DNA of 64,000 nt from Pogonophryne albipinna (lineage: Eukaryota > Chordata > Actinopteri > Perciformes > Artedidraconidae), in the NCBI GenBank assembly GCA_028583405.1, contig CM053246.1, forward strand, positions 22,203,570-22,267,569. The letters run 5' to 3'. The translations under genes and the position numbers were made by a program. The notes under the pieces were generated by a model. The model was given only the letters and a program-made list of their open reading frames with translations, was not told the origin of the DNA and searched no databases. Numbering within the stretch: the first letter of the stretch is position 1; each line of letters opens with the position of its first letter. Below are positions 34,528 to 48,713 of the stretch, piece after piece.

Positions 34528-37500
34528 CTAAGGGCACAGGGAGAGGGAGGATAAGATCAGAGGAACTTTATTCATCGCAATATGGGAAATAAAATGTGTT
34601 GCAGCAGCATAAAACAAAACAAGGCACGTACTAACTAATTAAAAGAGTAGAAATAAACAATTCTAAAATATAAACATCTCAAAATAGAAATAAACCAGCA
34701 TTAGAGAGTAAGACAAATATACAGATGACCGTGAAGGTAAAAAAAAAAATCTATAAACTGTCTGACAAATAAAAACACTATGAAGGGCCAATTTTCTGTT
34801 AACACAATAGAAGCAGGATATTATTTACATCAAGTGTGCACACTCACAGAATGGAATATTCAATGAAACATAAATATAAAATGTAGTGTGGATGTTATAG
34901 GTTAGTGAACACAGTTTGTCATCAGCGATTGCAATAACCCTTTAACTCGCGGCTCCTACTGAAGACAAAGGTCTTTGACCCGTTAATAATCCCAGCAGCA
35001 ACAAAAGAATGTTGAGGCTCTACCCCAGAGAGCAGATGTATAATTAATTACAGTTAAAGCAGACATACAACAACCAGCAATTATTGTTCTCCATTTAGTA
35101 AAGTACTGTTACTACACATAAATAATAGTAAATAATAAAGGCTTACCTTTTTCCATGAGTGATGGCATCATGGAGGTCAAGTCACTGAACTGTGATGAAA
35201 CGGAACAAAACAACTGTTAAACCATATTGTTCATGGCCCTTTCAGTATTTATAGAGAAACCAACGCTGCTTTAAATATCTTCTGTCTTACCTCTCCCATG
35301 ACGGCTATAGGAGTCTCTCCGGTTGCCTGCGCCACACGGTGCTCCACCAGATAGAACATGTACTCGTCATAAAGCAGGCGGATCAGGTGGAAAGAGCCGA
35401 AACTCGCTGCACTCCGCAGGGTCAGGTCTCTGATCACCATGGAGCTGCAGGAGGAAAGGATGTTTTACATTCTGTGGTTTTTTATTCTGTTGTATAGCCT
35501 GCCTCACTCTGCCTCCTCCTACCTGTAGAAGGACCACTTGAGCAGGAACTGGCGTGCAGCCTTGGGGAAGCTGGGGCTGCCCTGGTGGGGCTTCAGGACC
35601 TGAGACACCACGTTGTCCAGCCAGGTGGCCCACTGGTCCAGAGAGCTCTGCTGTTGCAGCGTCACCTTGAAGTCCTGCTCCAGGCGCTGGACCACACTCT
35701 CGTCACACTGACACACCCATGAGGCCTGCTCCTGTTAGAGACAACAAGCACACCCCACCACAGTGAGCAAGAAACCACGGGAAATACAGAGAGTCTACAG
35801 GGCACCGTCTGAAGTTTAAACATGATGTCTCGTGATAAATAAACAGGGAAGACATGATACCTGGACGTTGGCGAAGTCCACCCGGTTGAGGTCGGAGAGC
35901 ATCTGGTTGATCTGGGAGGTGTTCTGCAGCACGGCGCGGGCCGCCTGGGCCAGGTGGTTCAGACTGGTGTACCGCCTCAGGGTCTGGGCGAACGCACTGA
36001 CCACCGCCACCTGCACCATGGAGACATGACACATCCTGAACTGTTGTATCTCTCAAGGTTTTATGATGAAATGATGCCAGACTTCAACAAGCTTAGGTTT
36101 CTAGGGATTCTGTGATGAAGTTACATTTTGTTTAAGGTTGCACTGAATAGTATGAAGCTTTAAATATTTTTTATAAAGTTGTATTTGGGGTTCAAAAAAC
36201 AATGTATTTAAAAAGAGATGGATGTAATCATTTGCAATGTCTTAAATGTTTTTGTCTAACTAAATATTCAGCTTCAACCCAAATCTGTTCGTCATTCCAA
36301 AACATTTTCACTGTATTCAAAAATGATTTGCAGCACAAAGAGGAAGGCACATAAGTCTGTTTACTATCACTATGGAAAGTAACATCGCAAAGCAGCCTCA
36401 TGAGGTGATAACCGGTAACTATTGAGGCTGTAGGTGTGAGGAAATGTGATTAACTAAATGACCCGCTGTAACTTTCTAGTTACCTTGGTGCGAATGATCT
36501 CCTGAGGGAAGTTGGTCATGGCGGTGGTCAGCCAGGTCTCCAGACTCTTGGCGAAGTTGCGGATGGCTTGAGTGAGAGTGCCTGAAGGAACAGAACATTC
36601 TGGATTATAAACTGAAAAAAATCAACCGTCACCCTCATTAACACCTCATGATTTCTGCTGACCTTCAATTGATCAAACAGAGAATGCATAGACCAATGAG
36701 AATGTTCACTCTTACTCTTTGTTCTGCATCGGTTTTCCGATTTCAGGTTTGTTCATTTGATTACCTGTTGGTTTTATGTTTGTACACCTCAATAAAAACT
36801 GCAGTAGAATGACATTTATTATGAATAGCACGTACTGGGAACAGGACGCAGCACATCAGGGATGAGGATCTCCACCAGAGCCTGGTACAGGATGTGGTCG
36901 CAGCTCCTCATCCACAGTCTGATTGGTTCATATTTACACAGAGCCAGCAGCTTCTCTCTGGGGATCACACCGTCCAGGTCATCGTCACTGCACACAGGGG
37001 GGGGGGGGGGGGAGAAAGGTTAAACACTTTAAAACGTTGACTTGCAATTAAAATAGAAAATTGCATTGAGCTTGGAAAAAATCTCACTTAATATAAAAGT
37101 AGATGTTCTTTTATTTTATAGACAGGCCAACATCAACTACTCTTATCATATCTTATAGATTTCTGTTTTTTAAACATAACCCATTATAGATAAATGGATA
37201 TTCTTTACCAACTTACAGACACAAACACCTACAAAACTGCACTTACAAACATATTCTTCAACCCGTTTTGAATCAATAATAATTAAAGAATAATAAATGA
37301 ATACAATAATAAATGAACTTAATTACTAATTTATCTTTAACAACATGAATGATTGTCTCCCTCTCTCTTGGTGGTTATCTTCTCATGGTGCAGCTCTCCC
37401 TGTGATCTGACCTGTTGGAGATGGAGGTGTTTCCGTCACTAGATGGCGGTGTTGAATACCAAAAGGTCTGCCAGAGTTTCTCAATGTAGTGAAACTGGAG

Positions 37501-40500
37501 GTTCATCACCACATCCAGAGTGGCCTGCAGGAGAGCAGCGAGGGAGGGAGGGGGGAGGGAGGGGGGAGGGAGGGAGGAGGGAGGGGGGAGGGAGGGAGGG
37601 GGGAGGGAGGGAGGGAGGGGGTGAGGGAGGGAGAAGAGAGGGAGGGAGAGGGGACAAAACACACAGAGCTCAACCATGGCAACCAGACACACAACAAAGT
37701 TTCTGCAGGCAGGCGAGCAGCCTCTCCTTCACTGCAGGCCCTGCTGTTAGACAATGAGCCAGCTCAAACACAGCTCCACACATTAATCACCCGAGGATCC
37801 TAAAGGCCACGTTCATCTGGAGCTTTTTGATTTCCCCCCTCAGTTATTTTTAATCCTTTGTAGAGCAGATTAGTCTTGTAGATGTATGCATGCATTTGCC
37901 TCCGTTTAGTGGTGAGGCAATGACCTAAACTAACCCATGTGATTTCCTCTTCCCTGTTCATATGCATGAGTCTCTTAGAAAGCACAGTGTACTGCACGCA
38001 TAGGAACAATGAAGAGTGCAGAGGAAGCAGGCTGGGGACCTTAAATGGTAAACAACAGTATTAGGGCTGGGCCGGAGAAAACCCGGTTATAAAAAGAGTT
38101 AACGGATAAACTCTCATATATATATTAGTAAAAGTTAAGAACAAGAGCTGCAGAAGTTGAGGCAGACTCTTTTGTTCAGTTCCATTTCTACGCAGAGTAT
38201 GATCTGTGCCGAGATTCTGTTCGCTCTCTCTCTCTGGCAGGACATGCACTTGCCGCTAGATCTTGTTACACAGCAGTTGTAGGATTTAATCACATGATGT
38301 GTTTTTGCTTCCTCTGCAGCCGTTGCCTTGACAACCTTGTTTACGGTTGCCTAGAGCAACAGGTCAAACACAGAACTCCAAAACAAAAAGAAGAATTCCC
38401 CATCCCTCTGAACAAGAGCGGTTTGCCGCCACAGTTTGCGCCACATTGGAAAAACAACTCGCCGTAAAGAAAAATGAAAAAATGTGGAGGAGAAATAACA
38501 AACATAAACTCAAAACGCAGAAAGCCGCCTGCGGCAGAGAAAGCCGCCTGTGGCATCTGAGCACACACTACTGCGGCTTACAGTGCGATTTATTAAACAC
38601 CTAATCATTTTTGTTTAAATGTTTATTTAATGACACTGCTGATCCCTTAATATGTTGCTGTTGTTACCATGACATTAACAAATAAATTGCTGACAGTTGA
38701 TACAAGTTCCTTTACAGCCCTAAAATGTCTTGTTTGTGCTTAGGAAAACTATTTTATTTGTGTTTTAAATTGTGTCAATGTCAGCCTTGGCTAATGTGTT
38801 AACAGGTCACTGTTGGCCCAAAACAAAAAAGTGGAGAGAAGAAAAAAGTGAAATGCATAAACATTAAACACACAGAGGCAATGAGAGCTGTGAGAGTGAC
38901 AGAAATGCGCTGGCAGACAAAGGCAGGAGCCCATGTGCCTGTCCACAGACAAGGCAGCACAAAGGCCCAAGGGGAGGCCACCACAAAGACACCAAGATGT
39001 CCACCCAGCGCGCTGAAAGGTTAATTGGCATGTCTTGAAAGCTGCACGGAGATGAAAAGACGGCTGGAACAAAGGGAGCGTGGTGAGGCTGGACAAGGAG
39101 AGGGCAGGGATAATATGATAAAGCCAGAGCTTCACAGCTTTAATCACAGCCTCTCTCCGGCCTGTGGAGCCTCCAGAAATGTTTAGGGTTCAATATTATT
39201 TCTATTCTCCTCCCTGTTCCGTTTCATCCTGAAGGGTTGTTCTTCTGCATCTTCCTGCCCAGAGATCATGAGGTATGCCCTTCAACCTGTGAAATGTCGT
39301 TATGCAATATGCCCTTTCTTCATAGCTCTTTCCTAATACAGTTATTCACCTGCTGCAAGTTGCTTTAAATGTAGGACCCTTTTCAGGATGCGCTTTATCA
39401 AACCAGACTCCATAAATTGTCTTCAACTAACAATGATTACAATACTTTTGAGTGACAGCCTACTGTACTTTCTTTGATCCGTTTAAAAATGGGTCACGAT
39501 ATTGAGTGAGGTTTTTACAAAAGGTTGATTATGGGTTTTAATCAGCAGGGCAATGTAGTTTTATGAAAAGCGTTACTCAAAGAGGAGTGCATTTGTTGGG
39601 GACTATTTTCAGGAGCGGAATAATACACATTTGCTGCTCTGGTGAGTGTGTGCAACAGCAGGGTCTTCTCTGAAGCAGTGTCAGCGTTCATGGTAATGAC
39701 GGAACATGGGACATTACTTGAGGCTGGCTTTACACAGTAAGCTTTATGGAACGATGTTCACATTGGCAGCCCAAAGACCTGTAAACAGAATTGACGCAGT
39801 TTCCCCTTAAAGCCATTTCAATTGACAGGTCAATGTATTCTCAGTGAGATATTCGTAGAGCTGTACCTCGCAGTGTTCTCTGTAGAGCGTCTGCAGCTTC
39901 TTGATATCATTCATGTTGATGCGCTCAGGCAGAGGCTGGGTGCCCAAGTCAGGAGAGGGAAATGGAGGCAAGTTGTGGGACGTATCTGAATGGCAAAAAA
40001 GATAGACGGGTGTCAATCATTTCATCACTCACACACACTCTCACACCCAGACTGGCACTTGTGTGTGAATCAAAGGCAAATATATTTGAGAGCCAGAATA
40101 TAAATAATAAAAACCACAAGTGTCCAAACAGAAAGAAATAATATATGTTTTTATAATCTTCTCTACAAACACAATGCCTATATTAATTGTACCAGTGTGA
40201 CTGTAATAACATGTGTAAAGTAAAGCCAAATCAGGGAACACCAGGGGCGGTCCTAGAGGGTGGGGCAGTGCCCCCCTAACACTGACCTCTGACCCCCCTG
40301 TGGCCCCCCTAACAATGAAAAGTTTTTTTTTTTTTTTTTTTAAATGTATATTTTCTGGTACTCGGTTTGCCAAAAACCGCTGGATTTTGTTGCTGTAATG
40401 TGAGATTGTTCAGACACCCTTATGTAAAGTAGAGATGTAACTGTTCATTGCCTTTATTTTTATATAAATATGGTGTTAGTGCAAACATTGCACTATAACT

Positions 40501-43500
40501 TAAAGAGCCTGTGACACGAGTTTCCCCCATCATCCAAACCCATCAATTTGAGTAAATATTGTCCCCTTGAAAACCGTTACTGAACTGATTTTGGATATTT
40601 GTACTTTGATAACCATTAATCTGCCCTTCAATGTTGACCATTTTCTGGATCTTCTCGGGGATTCTTCAAGTCCCGCCAAATTATGTGTGACGTCATTGCG
40701 GGCACAGCGCTCCAGCTGCACCGTTCAGGATCCCAGCATCTGCATGTAAACGCACGATGGCGCACACAGCAGCAAGCTCAGACAGCGATGACAGTTTAAT
40801 TTTGAACGTGTCTGAGAGCTCATATGAGGCTGAAGGATCGGTTTATGTTGTATCTGTTAGAAGTTTAGGAATTAGGTGCGTCAATATGGGCGATCATACG
40901 GTCATGTAACCAGTGGTGGACTGGGACTAAAAATCATCCCGGGACTCTCGACCAGCCCACTTCGGTACCGCTAGTAAATTGTCAACGGGGGGAGTGGGGG
41001 ATGTCAGGGGCAGCGGGTGCTGTAGGCTGGGGAAGGCTAAGCCTTCCCTAATATTTGTGTCACTGCATTCTGGTAAAATACAAATATAATGTATAATGTC
41101 TGTGTCTTTGACATTAGCGCTGCTAGCCACCTGTGCCCTGTACTACGAAGCCAGTTCAACATACCCTGGATATGTTTGAGTAACAAAAAAACTAACAACA
41201 ACAAACTAACAAACGAGATCTCGCTAAGCGGTCCTACGACGCTGGTTATTAACTCGGTAAATCAAGCCAGGGTTTCTCTCACCAGCTGAGAGCGCGTTCA
41301 CGTCTAAGACACAAGTGGATCTGACTTTAATTACATTTGACTTGAGTGTTTCGTCAACATAATGTGTTGCTTAAAATAATACTTCTGCATACAGTATGTG
41401 ACACTGTAAGTGTTGCACGGCTGGAGAAGCTGACTCGGATAAGGAAATATATGATATATTATGATATTATATGATCGATGATCTGATTGATGATGTAATA
41501 TGAATGATAAGTGCGACACGTCGGCGTCTTCTCTGCATACGGCAGTTTAAACTGTATTTCCTTTATCCTGTAATATAACTTGAGAGATTTAAACTCTGCA
41601 CACTGAGTTGATCTCTTTTCTATAGACGCCGGAGGCGGGCAGCGTCAGGTAAAAGAAGTTATTTAGCCTTCCCAAACCTGAGCCTCACGCGCCGCCTATG
41701 GGGATGTACTAGTGACTTATCCGACCGGCCCACTTCGGTACCGGCCCATCGGGATTCGTCCCGATGGCCAGTCCGCCACTGCACCCAGCCCACGTAAACT
41801 GTCAACGGGGGGAGCCTCGCTGCGGGGAAACGGTGGACCTAGTGTCCCGATCGGAGTGGGAATAATAATAATAATCCGTGCATTTTATCCATTAATTTCC
41901 CCAACATTGTGGTAAAAAAAAAACACGTTTAATCCATGTTGGTGTACTACAACTACAAAAAGCATCGGTTTGTTTTCTCATCAGGAAATGCAGACCGGCT
42001 CAAACAAACGATTTTTAATCATCATTCTCACGATCATTTAATGTATCATATGTTCGCCGAATTGACATGAAAGCACTAATAAATGTAGTTTAATCCACTT
42101 GAGTTTACAACTACAAAAATAATCGATTTGTTTTTATATCACATCCTACGGGAGGAAATTCAGCAGCTCTCACTACCGATTTGTAATCCTAATTTAATCA
42201 TCATCTTCACCACGATCATTTATGTTTATGTTCGCCGAATTGACATGAAAGCACTGACAAATATGAATATACTGTAGTCAACTTCATTAAAACGTTATTA
42301 ACGTGCCTAAACTCAGTAATTCACAATTTCTACGCATGACAACACACTTTGTCCGTGTTTCGCTCTCTCACCGCACAGTGAAGCGTTCCTGCATTGACGT
42401 CACTTCCGGCTTCCCCCAAAACTTCAAAATGACTCGAAGGAATTTCCCCGCGATGTTCGAAATTATTGATATTTATCGGAACGGTATCGCATCTTCTTTT
42501 TTAAACTGACTGTTCGAGATGACTAGTAGCCCAATATTTCATTGCACAACAGTTGTTGGGATGCTGTCACAGGCTCTTTAAGCTGAAGCTAACAGTAATA
42601 ACTATAAGATCTATCTGAAATAAATAAGTGTACTGAAACAAATACCAATAACTGTATTGCATTGTTTTCTTATGCGCAATTACTTCATACTGTCTAGTTC
42701 TCTTTTTCGTCCTGCATTTATTGTGACCCCCTCAGAAAATAACTGGCCCCCCAGTGGCCCCCCCAGTCAAATTGGTCTAGAACCGCCACTGGGGAACACA
42801 AATCTAGTACCGTTATGAAAGCAGTCATAAAGAAAGAAGTCAGAAGAATGATCAACAAAGCATTGCTACACATTAGTGGCGTGGCGCTCACCGATGTACT
42901 GCTGGTGGTGTTGGCTCTGAGCCGCCACGGACTGCTCTGGAGTGCTGCTACAGTTCTGAGAGCTCCCACACAGGCTGTCAGACATACCGTCTACCTTCTG
43001 CAGAGGTTTGAACCTACACACACGGGAGAAGAGGGGACATGTATGTTATCTGGGCTTCGAAGGACTTACAAACACAACATTTCCGGTTTTCACTTCAATG
43101 AAAACCACACAGAAAACACTCCGGTGACACCACCTTCAATACAAAAGCTTAGAAGTCAAATTCCAAGTATGTGTGTTAAGAAAAATGACATTTGCATTGT
43201 TTTGATTAATTGTTATATTTCCTTCCACTGGTGCTTGATTGTATCCCTAGAGATGGGATAGTTTTGTGAGTGTGTCTAGTTTCAAATCCAATAACTAGTG
43301 TACATGGCAGCAGTGACCTTTATATATGCCAGCCCCAGTGACCTACGTATACACACAACCTACTGAAGAAGCAGTAGAACATAAGTGGTTAAACCAGTTT
43401 AAAGGTGATTGAATCTTTTCCCAATTCCCAGTAGACAAGAATGCCTTTTTTCCCCTTCTCGTGTCGTGTGTCACCTTTAATGCAAGTCACAGATGCCCTG

Positions 43501-46500
43501 GAGGAGAGTAGGAGTGGTTTCTTTATTTCATAAATCTGTTAAATTACTATATTAGATTTCATTTAGCTGGCACTTTTATTTAAAACCACTTGCATTAAGT
43601 GCAATAAACCATCAAAACGAAAACTCAGAACAAGAGCTGGTCAGCTGGCGTTCAAAGAGGAACATGCATACGTGCACATATTTGCCACATAGCTGCTACT
43701 GGTCAATTCATTGAATACATGAAAACATGATGCAGTATTGAATGCAGCTCTAATGTTTGGGTAGAAACTAGAAAATGGGTGAAGAAAATAGGAAGTGAAA
43801 ATGTCAAATCAAAAGACGCCACAAACTGTTAGAGAAGATAACAGATGTGTGTTTTGTGCTATTCTTAGCTTTTATAATTGTAATATTTTTATTTTTGGTT
43901 ACGTATTCTTCTTTCGTGTCTCTGTATGAACCACTTATACCGAAGCAAGTTCCTCTTATGTGTCAACTTACTTGGTAATAAAACTCTGATTGAGAATAAA
44001 GATGGCACACAGCAAGCAGAAGAGACAGAGAGGCAGCTGCCACATGGTCAATGTTTTAAAAAGTTAGATTGTTTCATACATGATTATCATAAAGAAAAAA
44101 ACAAAACATGTGTTGCCATGAGAACAAATAACCAACTAAATGAAATGCGTGAAGAAAGGTCAAGACGGCAGACAGTGCTGACCTTTGTTTCTGGTGGACA
44201 GGCTGCTGCCTCATGGCCATGTACTGGGTGTCTTCCTGCAGCCGGTTGAGCGGTGAGTCAGGCTTCACCCGGATGCCATAGTAATGATACTTAGAGTTGC
44301 CTCTGTTCGATTCATGAGAGAAAAGAGAGAACACAGTGAGGAGGAGGAGATGGCGAGTCACAGGTGCAATCACTATTATTATCCTCAGCCATCAAAAAGT
44401 CTCCGTTGCCTATGAGCATCATGATACGTGTCACATCGTTGATTGTATATGATTATGATGAATGATTGCTGTGATAAGCATGCTCGGCTTCAGCCACATC
44501 TCTTCCTGTGTACCTGGTGCCGAGGCGGCGTGTCCTCAGGCCCATGAAGACCGAGCGGATGAGCTTTCCGAAGGAGGCGGCGTTGACCGGGTCCAGCTTC
44601 TGCTCCTGACAGTGCCTCAGGTAATGGTTATACAGGGAGCAGCGCGGCAGGCTCACTCCCTCCGCTGTCTCGTAGTTGTCCAGCAGCCACTGCAGCTAAA
44701 AACACACAGAGAGAACACAGTTGCATAATCAGTGATCCCCAGGGGACACACTCTGCTCTGTGGTAGTGTCCTGGCCAGAAATTAAGAGGAGCTGGGAATC
44801 TTATTTACACATCAAAAGACAGATAACACACACACATCACAAAAACACCTGTTTTAGGAGGTTAAACACCAAAGAGACCATTGCACTCCAGCTGTGACGA
44901 TGCTTTATAATCTATTTTTCTAATCTTGCCTTGGCTACAGAATAAAGAATGGCTGATTGAGTGAAAACTCCAAACATCTGAAGAGTGCTTTTCATTCAAG
45001 GGGATACATCTCAAGTCAATTTTGAGAGGGGCTCTGTCATTGCTCTGTCGTAACAGTCCAATCATAGAGAATTTACATAAAAAGCTCAAATTATAAATAT
45101 TCAAAGCAAATACTTAAAACATGATTTATACAACTTGTTCAAAATGTAAATGCGGTTGGAAGATGGAAATGTTGGGAAAGAATCCTAATCATATTTCCAT
45201 GTGAGTCAAACTATGGATGTAATAAAACACTACTACTTAATTATTGTATTTCATTATAGTTATCAAACAAGGGGAAAAGTTATATTGCAATAAGCGTGTG
45301 TGACACTGAGTGCATGTCTTGATGTACTTAGAAGTGAAACATACAGAAATCAATTTAAGTCCATGCAGGGTGTTAAGAATATATAAAAGCTGCATTATTA
45401 AGCAAAAAGTGATAGCAAGTGCAAGTTCAGATGAAGGATGGAAATGTATCGAGACAATTTACGAGTAAGTTAAGCTAGCAGTAGGTAGTGCGTTTAACGT
45501 TGCGTACACAAGTCGAACACACTGCCTCAATGTTCAGCTTTTGTTTGTTGTTTTTTCTTTATCCTCATGTCCTTTTTAAAGAAAGTTCCTGGTTGACTTA
45601 CATGGCTGTTGAGCAGGCTGCTTTTGTGACTTGCAATTCCTTCAGACTTTTGGAGGTTTTCAATCGCCATTTCAAGCTAAAGAAAGAAGAAGCATGCAAA
45701 AAAAAGAAATAAAGTGGACACAGAAGAGGGAGGAGGCAGGAGAGGGAGAGTGATAGAAGAGAAGGGGACAGAAATAAGCAGGGGTATATGAAGAAACACA
45801 AAAACAAATTAAAACAGATAAAGGAAATTAGACTGTTAGCAAGCAGCCACATCCCTTATAGGCTGACCAAAGCATGCAAATCAAGGGACTTTGGGGTTAA
45901 GCTGCTCAGTGAAGGGTTGCAGTCAGACACTCTAATGTATGCAAATAGGAACCAAAAACAGGGGCACAGGTCACGTCAAGTTTGAGGACAATAGGTCAAC
46001 AATGCCTAACCAGACCCATCCCCCAAGATGTAAACAATGTGAATGAAAATCTAACAATCAGAGAGTTAGTTGTTGCTACAACATGAGAGAGAGAGTCATG
46101 ATATTAAACACAGGCATATTATTCTTTCTTTGGACAAAAAAAAAAAAAGAATGCAGTCCAACTGGCGGGCAAAGTGAATGACAAAACCAAGGACCCTCTA
46201 TTGAGCCGTAGAAGAAAACCAAAGTCAAAATGAAAAGATATGTGCTATTGCAGCCCAACTGGAGACATAGAAGAAAAGGAAAAAGAAGCAGGCAGCGTTC
46301 CAAGCCTTAAGAAGGCTCCAGAGGGCTCATGGCCAAATGGTAATGAGCCCCAGGGGTTGCTTTGTTTCGCAGGGTGCTCAAGTGCCTGTGAAAACCTCTG
46401 AAACAAGGCAGCGCTGAATTATTTAAGCCAGTGTCCTGGTTCTACAGGCTCTCTGCCCTGTGCTGCTACTGCAGAGCCAGGAGGCCCCAACTCAGGTTCC

Positions 46501-48618
46501 TGTAAACCCTGTGTGCTCTCGTCCAGGAGCCTGGGCCCTCTGGACTCAGGTAACAACAGTCATCACCAGTCTCACAACACCATGTGGTAGTGGGGACCTC
46601 TGCTCAGTAAGCCTTGTAGTACTAGGAGTTAGTAGTAACAACTCATTTATGTAATTAAAAGAATAAAAACTTTGATTTCACCACATGGCAGTTAAGGATG
46701 AAGAAGAAAAAAAGTAATCATGCAGTCTTTGGCGGGTGCAAACCTCTGATAAACAGTTTGGCTGTTGTTTTCACTCCCACAATGGAATCCCAATAGATTT
46801 GAAAGAGTGCATCAGAATAACAAAAACATTGGTATGGGAGTTGCTCACCATAGCGGAGGATGAGCGTGATGAGTGTGATATGTGGTTGCGGCTCCCCTCC
46901 ATACTTCCACCATGAATCAGGTAGGTGCTTCCGCTGGAAATTATGTGGCTGCTGCCCACATCCATAGCAATGCCCACCATGCCGTGAGGGGCCACCCCAC
47001 CACTGGCAGAGGAGACCACCGTGGTGACATGAGCTCCACCCGCCTGCGAGTCAAAGTAGGGGCCCCCGCTGCCCTGCCCGTACAACTGGGCCTCAGGGTT
47101 GTAGGAGTAGGCTGTCCGGCTGGGGAGAGGTCACTGCAGTTAGCATTACATTACATCTTTAGAAAGCAGATGACGAGCAGTTACAGTCTTCAGGTTTTTA
47201 AAATTCTAATTAAAAAAACAAGAGCGCAGGAATTGATGAATTTGATACAGAACATCATTGCGATTATACAGACAAAAATATAACTGATATCAACATATTT
47301 GGCTATGCTAGAATCAAATTGAAGAATGTCTTGTTTTACAATAAATGATTTACATTATAATACCAATACACGGCACAGCAAATACTTGTTATGGTTTTAC
47401 ATTCTGACATGGTAACATCCCTGTTATTTATTTGTAATTACACTGAACAAAAATATAAACGCAACACTTTTGTTTTTGCTCCCATTTTTCATGAGATGAA
47501 CTCAAAGATCTAAAAAAAAAATTCTATATACACAAAATAACCATTTCTCTCAAATATTGTTCACAAATCTGAAATAATCTGTGATAGTGAGCACTTCTCC
47601 TTTGCCGAGATAATCCATCCCACCTCACAGGTGTGGCATATCAAGATGCTGATTAGACAGCATGATTATTGCACAGGTGTGCCTTAGGCTGGCCACAATA
47701 AAAGGCCACTCTGAAACGTGCATTTTTGCTTTATTGGCGGGGTCTGGGGGGGGGGTCAGAAAACCAGTCAGTATCTGGTGTGAGGGGTAGGGTTAGGGTT
47801 AGGGTAATGTTGTGAATCGAGTGGCCCATGGTGGTGGTGGGGTTATGGTATGGGCAGGCGTATGTTATGGACGACGAACACAGGCCACTCGATTCACAAC
47901 ATTACCCTAACCCTAACCCTACCCCTCACACCAGATACCGACTGGTTTTCGGACCCCCCCAATAAAGCAAAACTGCACGTTTCAGAGTGGCCTTTTATTG
48001 TGGCCATTCTAAGGCACACCTGTGCAATAATCATGCTGTCTAATCAGCATCTTGATATGCCACACCTGTGAGGTGGGATGGATTATCTCGGCAAAGGAGA
48101 AGTGCTCACTATCACAGATTTTTTCAGATTTGTGAACAATATTTGAGAGAAATGGTTATTTTGTGTATATAGAAAATGTTTTAGATCTTTGAGTTCATCT
48201 CATGAAAAATGGGAGCAAAAACAAAAGTGTTGCATTTATATTTTTGTTCAGTGTATGTTGGCTTCACTGGGATGAATTCAACTATATGTTTTATTGTTCT
48301 TAAGGCCACACAATGAAAAACATATTTCATATCCCTAATAATAATTGTGGGGTAATGCAACATTGCTTACATAGTTCCATTGGTGTAAACAGTCTCTCCG
48401 CTTTCTCCTACATATTGGACTTGGGATGGGTAGACATGTTGCACCTGCTGAACCTACAGACAGACAGGACATTGAAATCAGGAATAACATTTTCTTTCCC
48501 AACTCACTATTTGTGCAAATGAAAAACAAACTGCGACTATAATTAAAAAGTATCAGACTATTTTTTATCATAAAAGTCAGTGAAATTAAAATACTTGTTT
48601 TTAGTGTAGGCTTTTGCT

Positions 48619-48713
<95 letters not shown>

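Larger units (their letters stand above)
37525..39866 (-). other. rfx2: rfx2 intron with X-box pair
   Basis: 2.3 kb. Includes the purine tract 37541-37654, a CCATGGCAAC half-site at 37674-37683 and the X-box pair at 38322-38360. The segment 38850-39130 is free of obvious repeats. Confidence 0.6.
40242..42791. mobile_element. hAT transposon composite, 2550 bp
   Basis: Ends CAGGGGCGGTCCTAGA and TCTAGAACCGCCACTG are inverted repeats. Both sides carry an 8-bp target duplication GGGAACAC (40234-40241, 42792-42799). Other transposons are nested inside. It sits in the rfx2 intron 100 bp from an exon. Confidence 0.92.
43014..46848 (-). other. rfx2: rfx2 introns around the DNA-binding exons
   Basis: Apart from the three exons in this span, only AT-rich sequence and a poly-A stretch near 46136 are seen. 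No other gene is supported. Confidence 0.6.

Noticed and set aside
34324..34592. + strand frames over the end of rfx2
   Set aside because: Antisense shadow of the last rfx2 coding exon.
40041..40373. 110-codon - strand frame next to the hAT end
   Set aside because: It crosses the transposon boundary and a poly-T run; no conserved motif.
42815..43261. 148-codon + strand frame
   Set aside because: It overlaps the rfx2 exon at 42892-43013 on the opposite strand and is a shadow of it.
44110..44126. X-box candidate GTTGCCATGAGAAC
   Set aside because: The right half lacks the RGYAAC pattern at any allowed spacing.
47780..47935. Chromosome-end telomere repeat
   Set aside because: Only two to three TTAGGG units, mirrored in both arms of a fold-back transposon.
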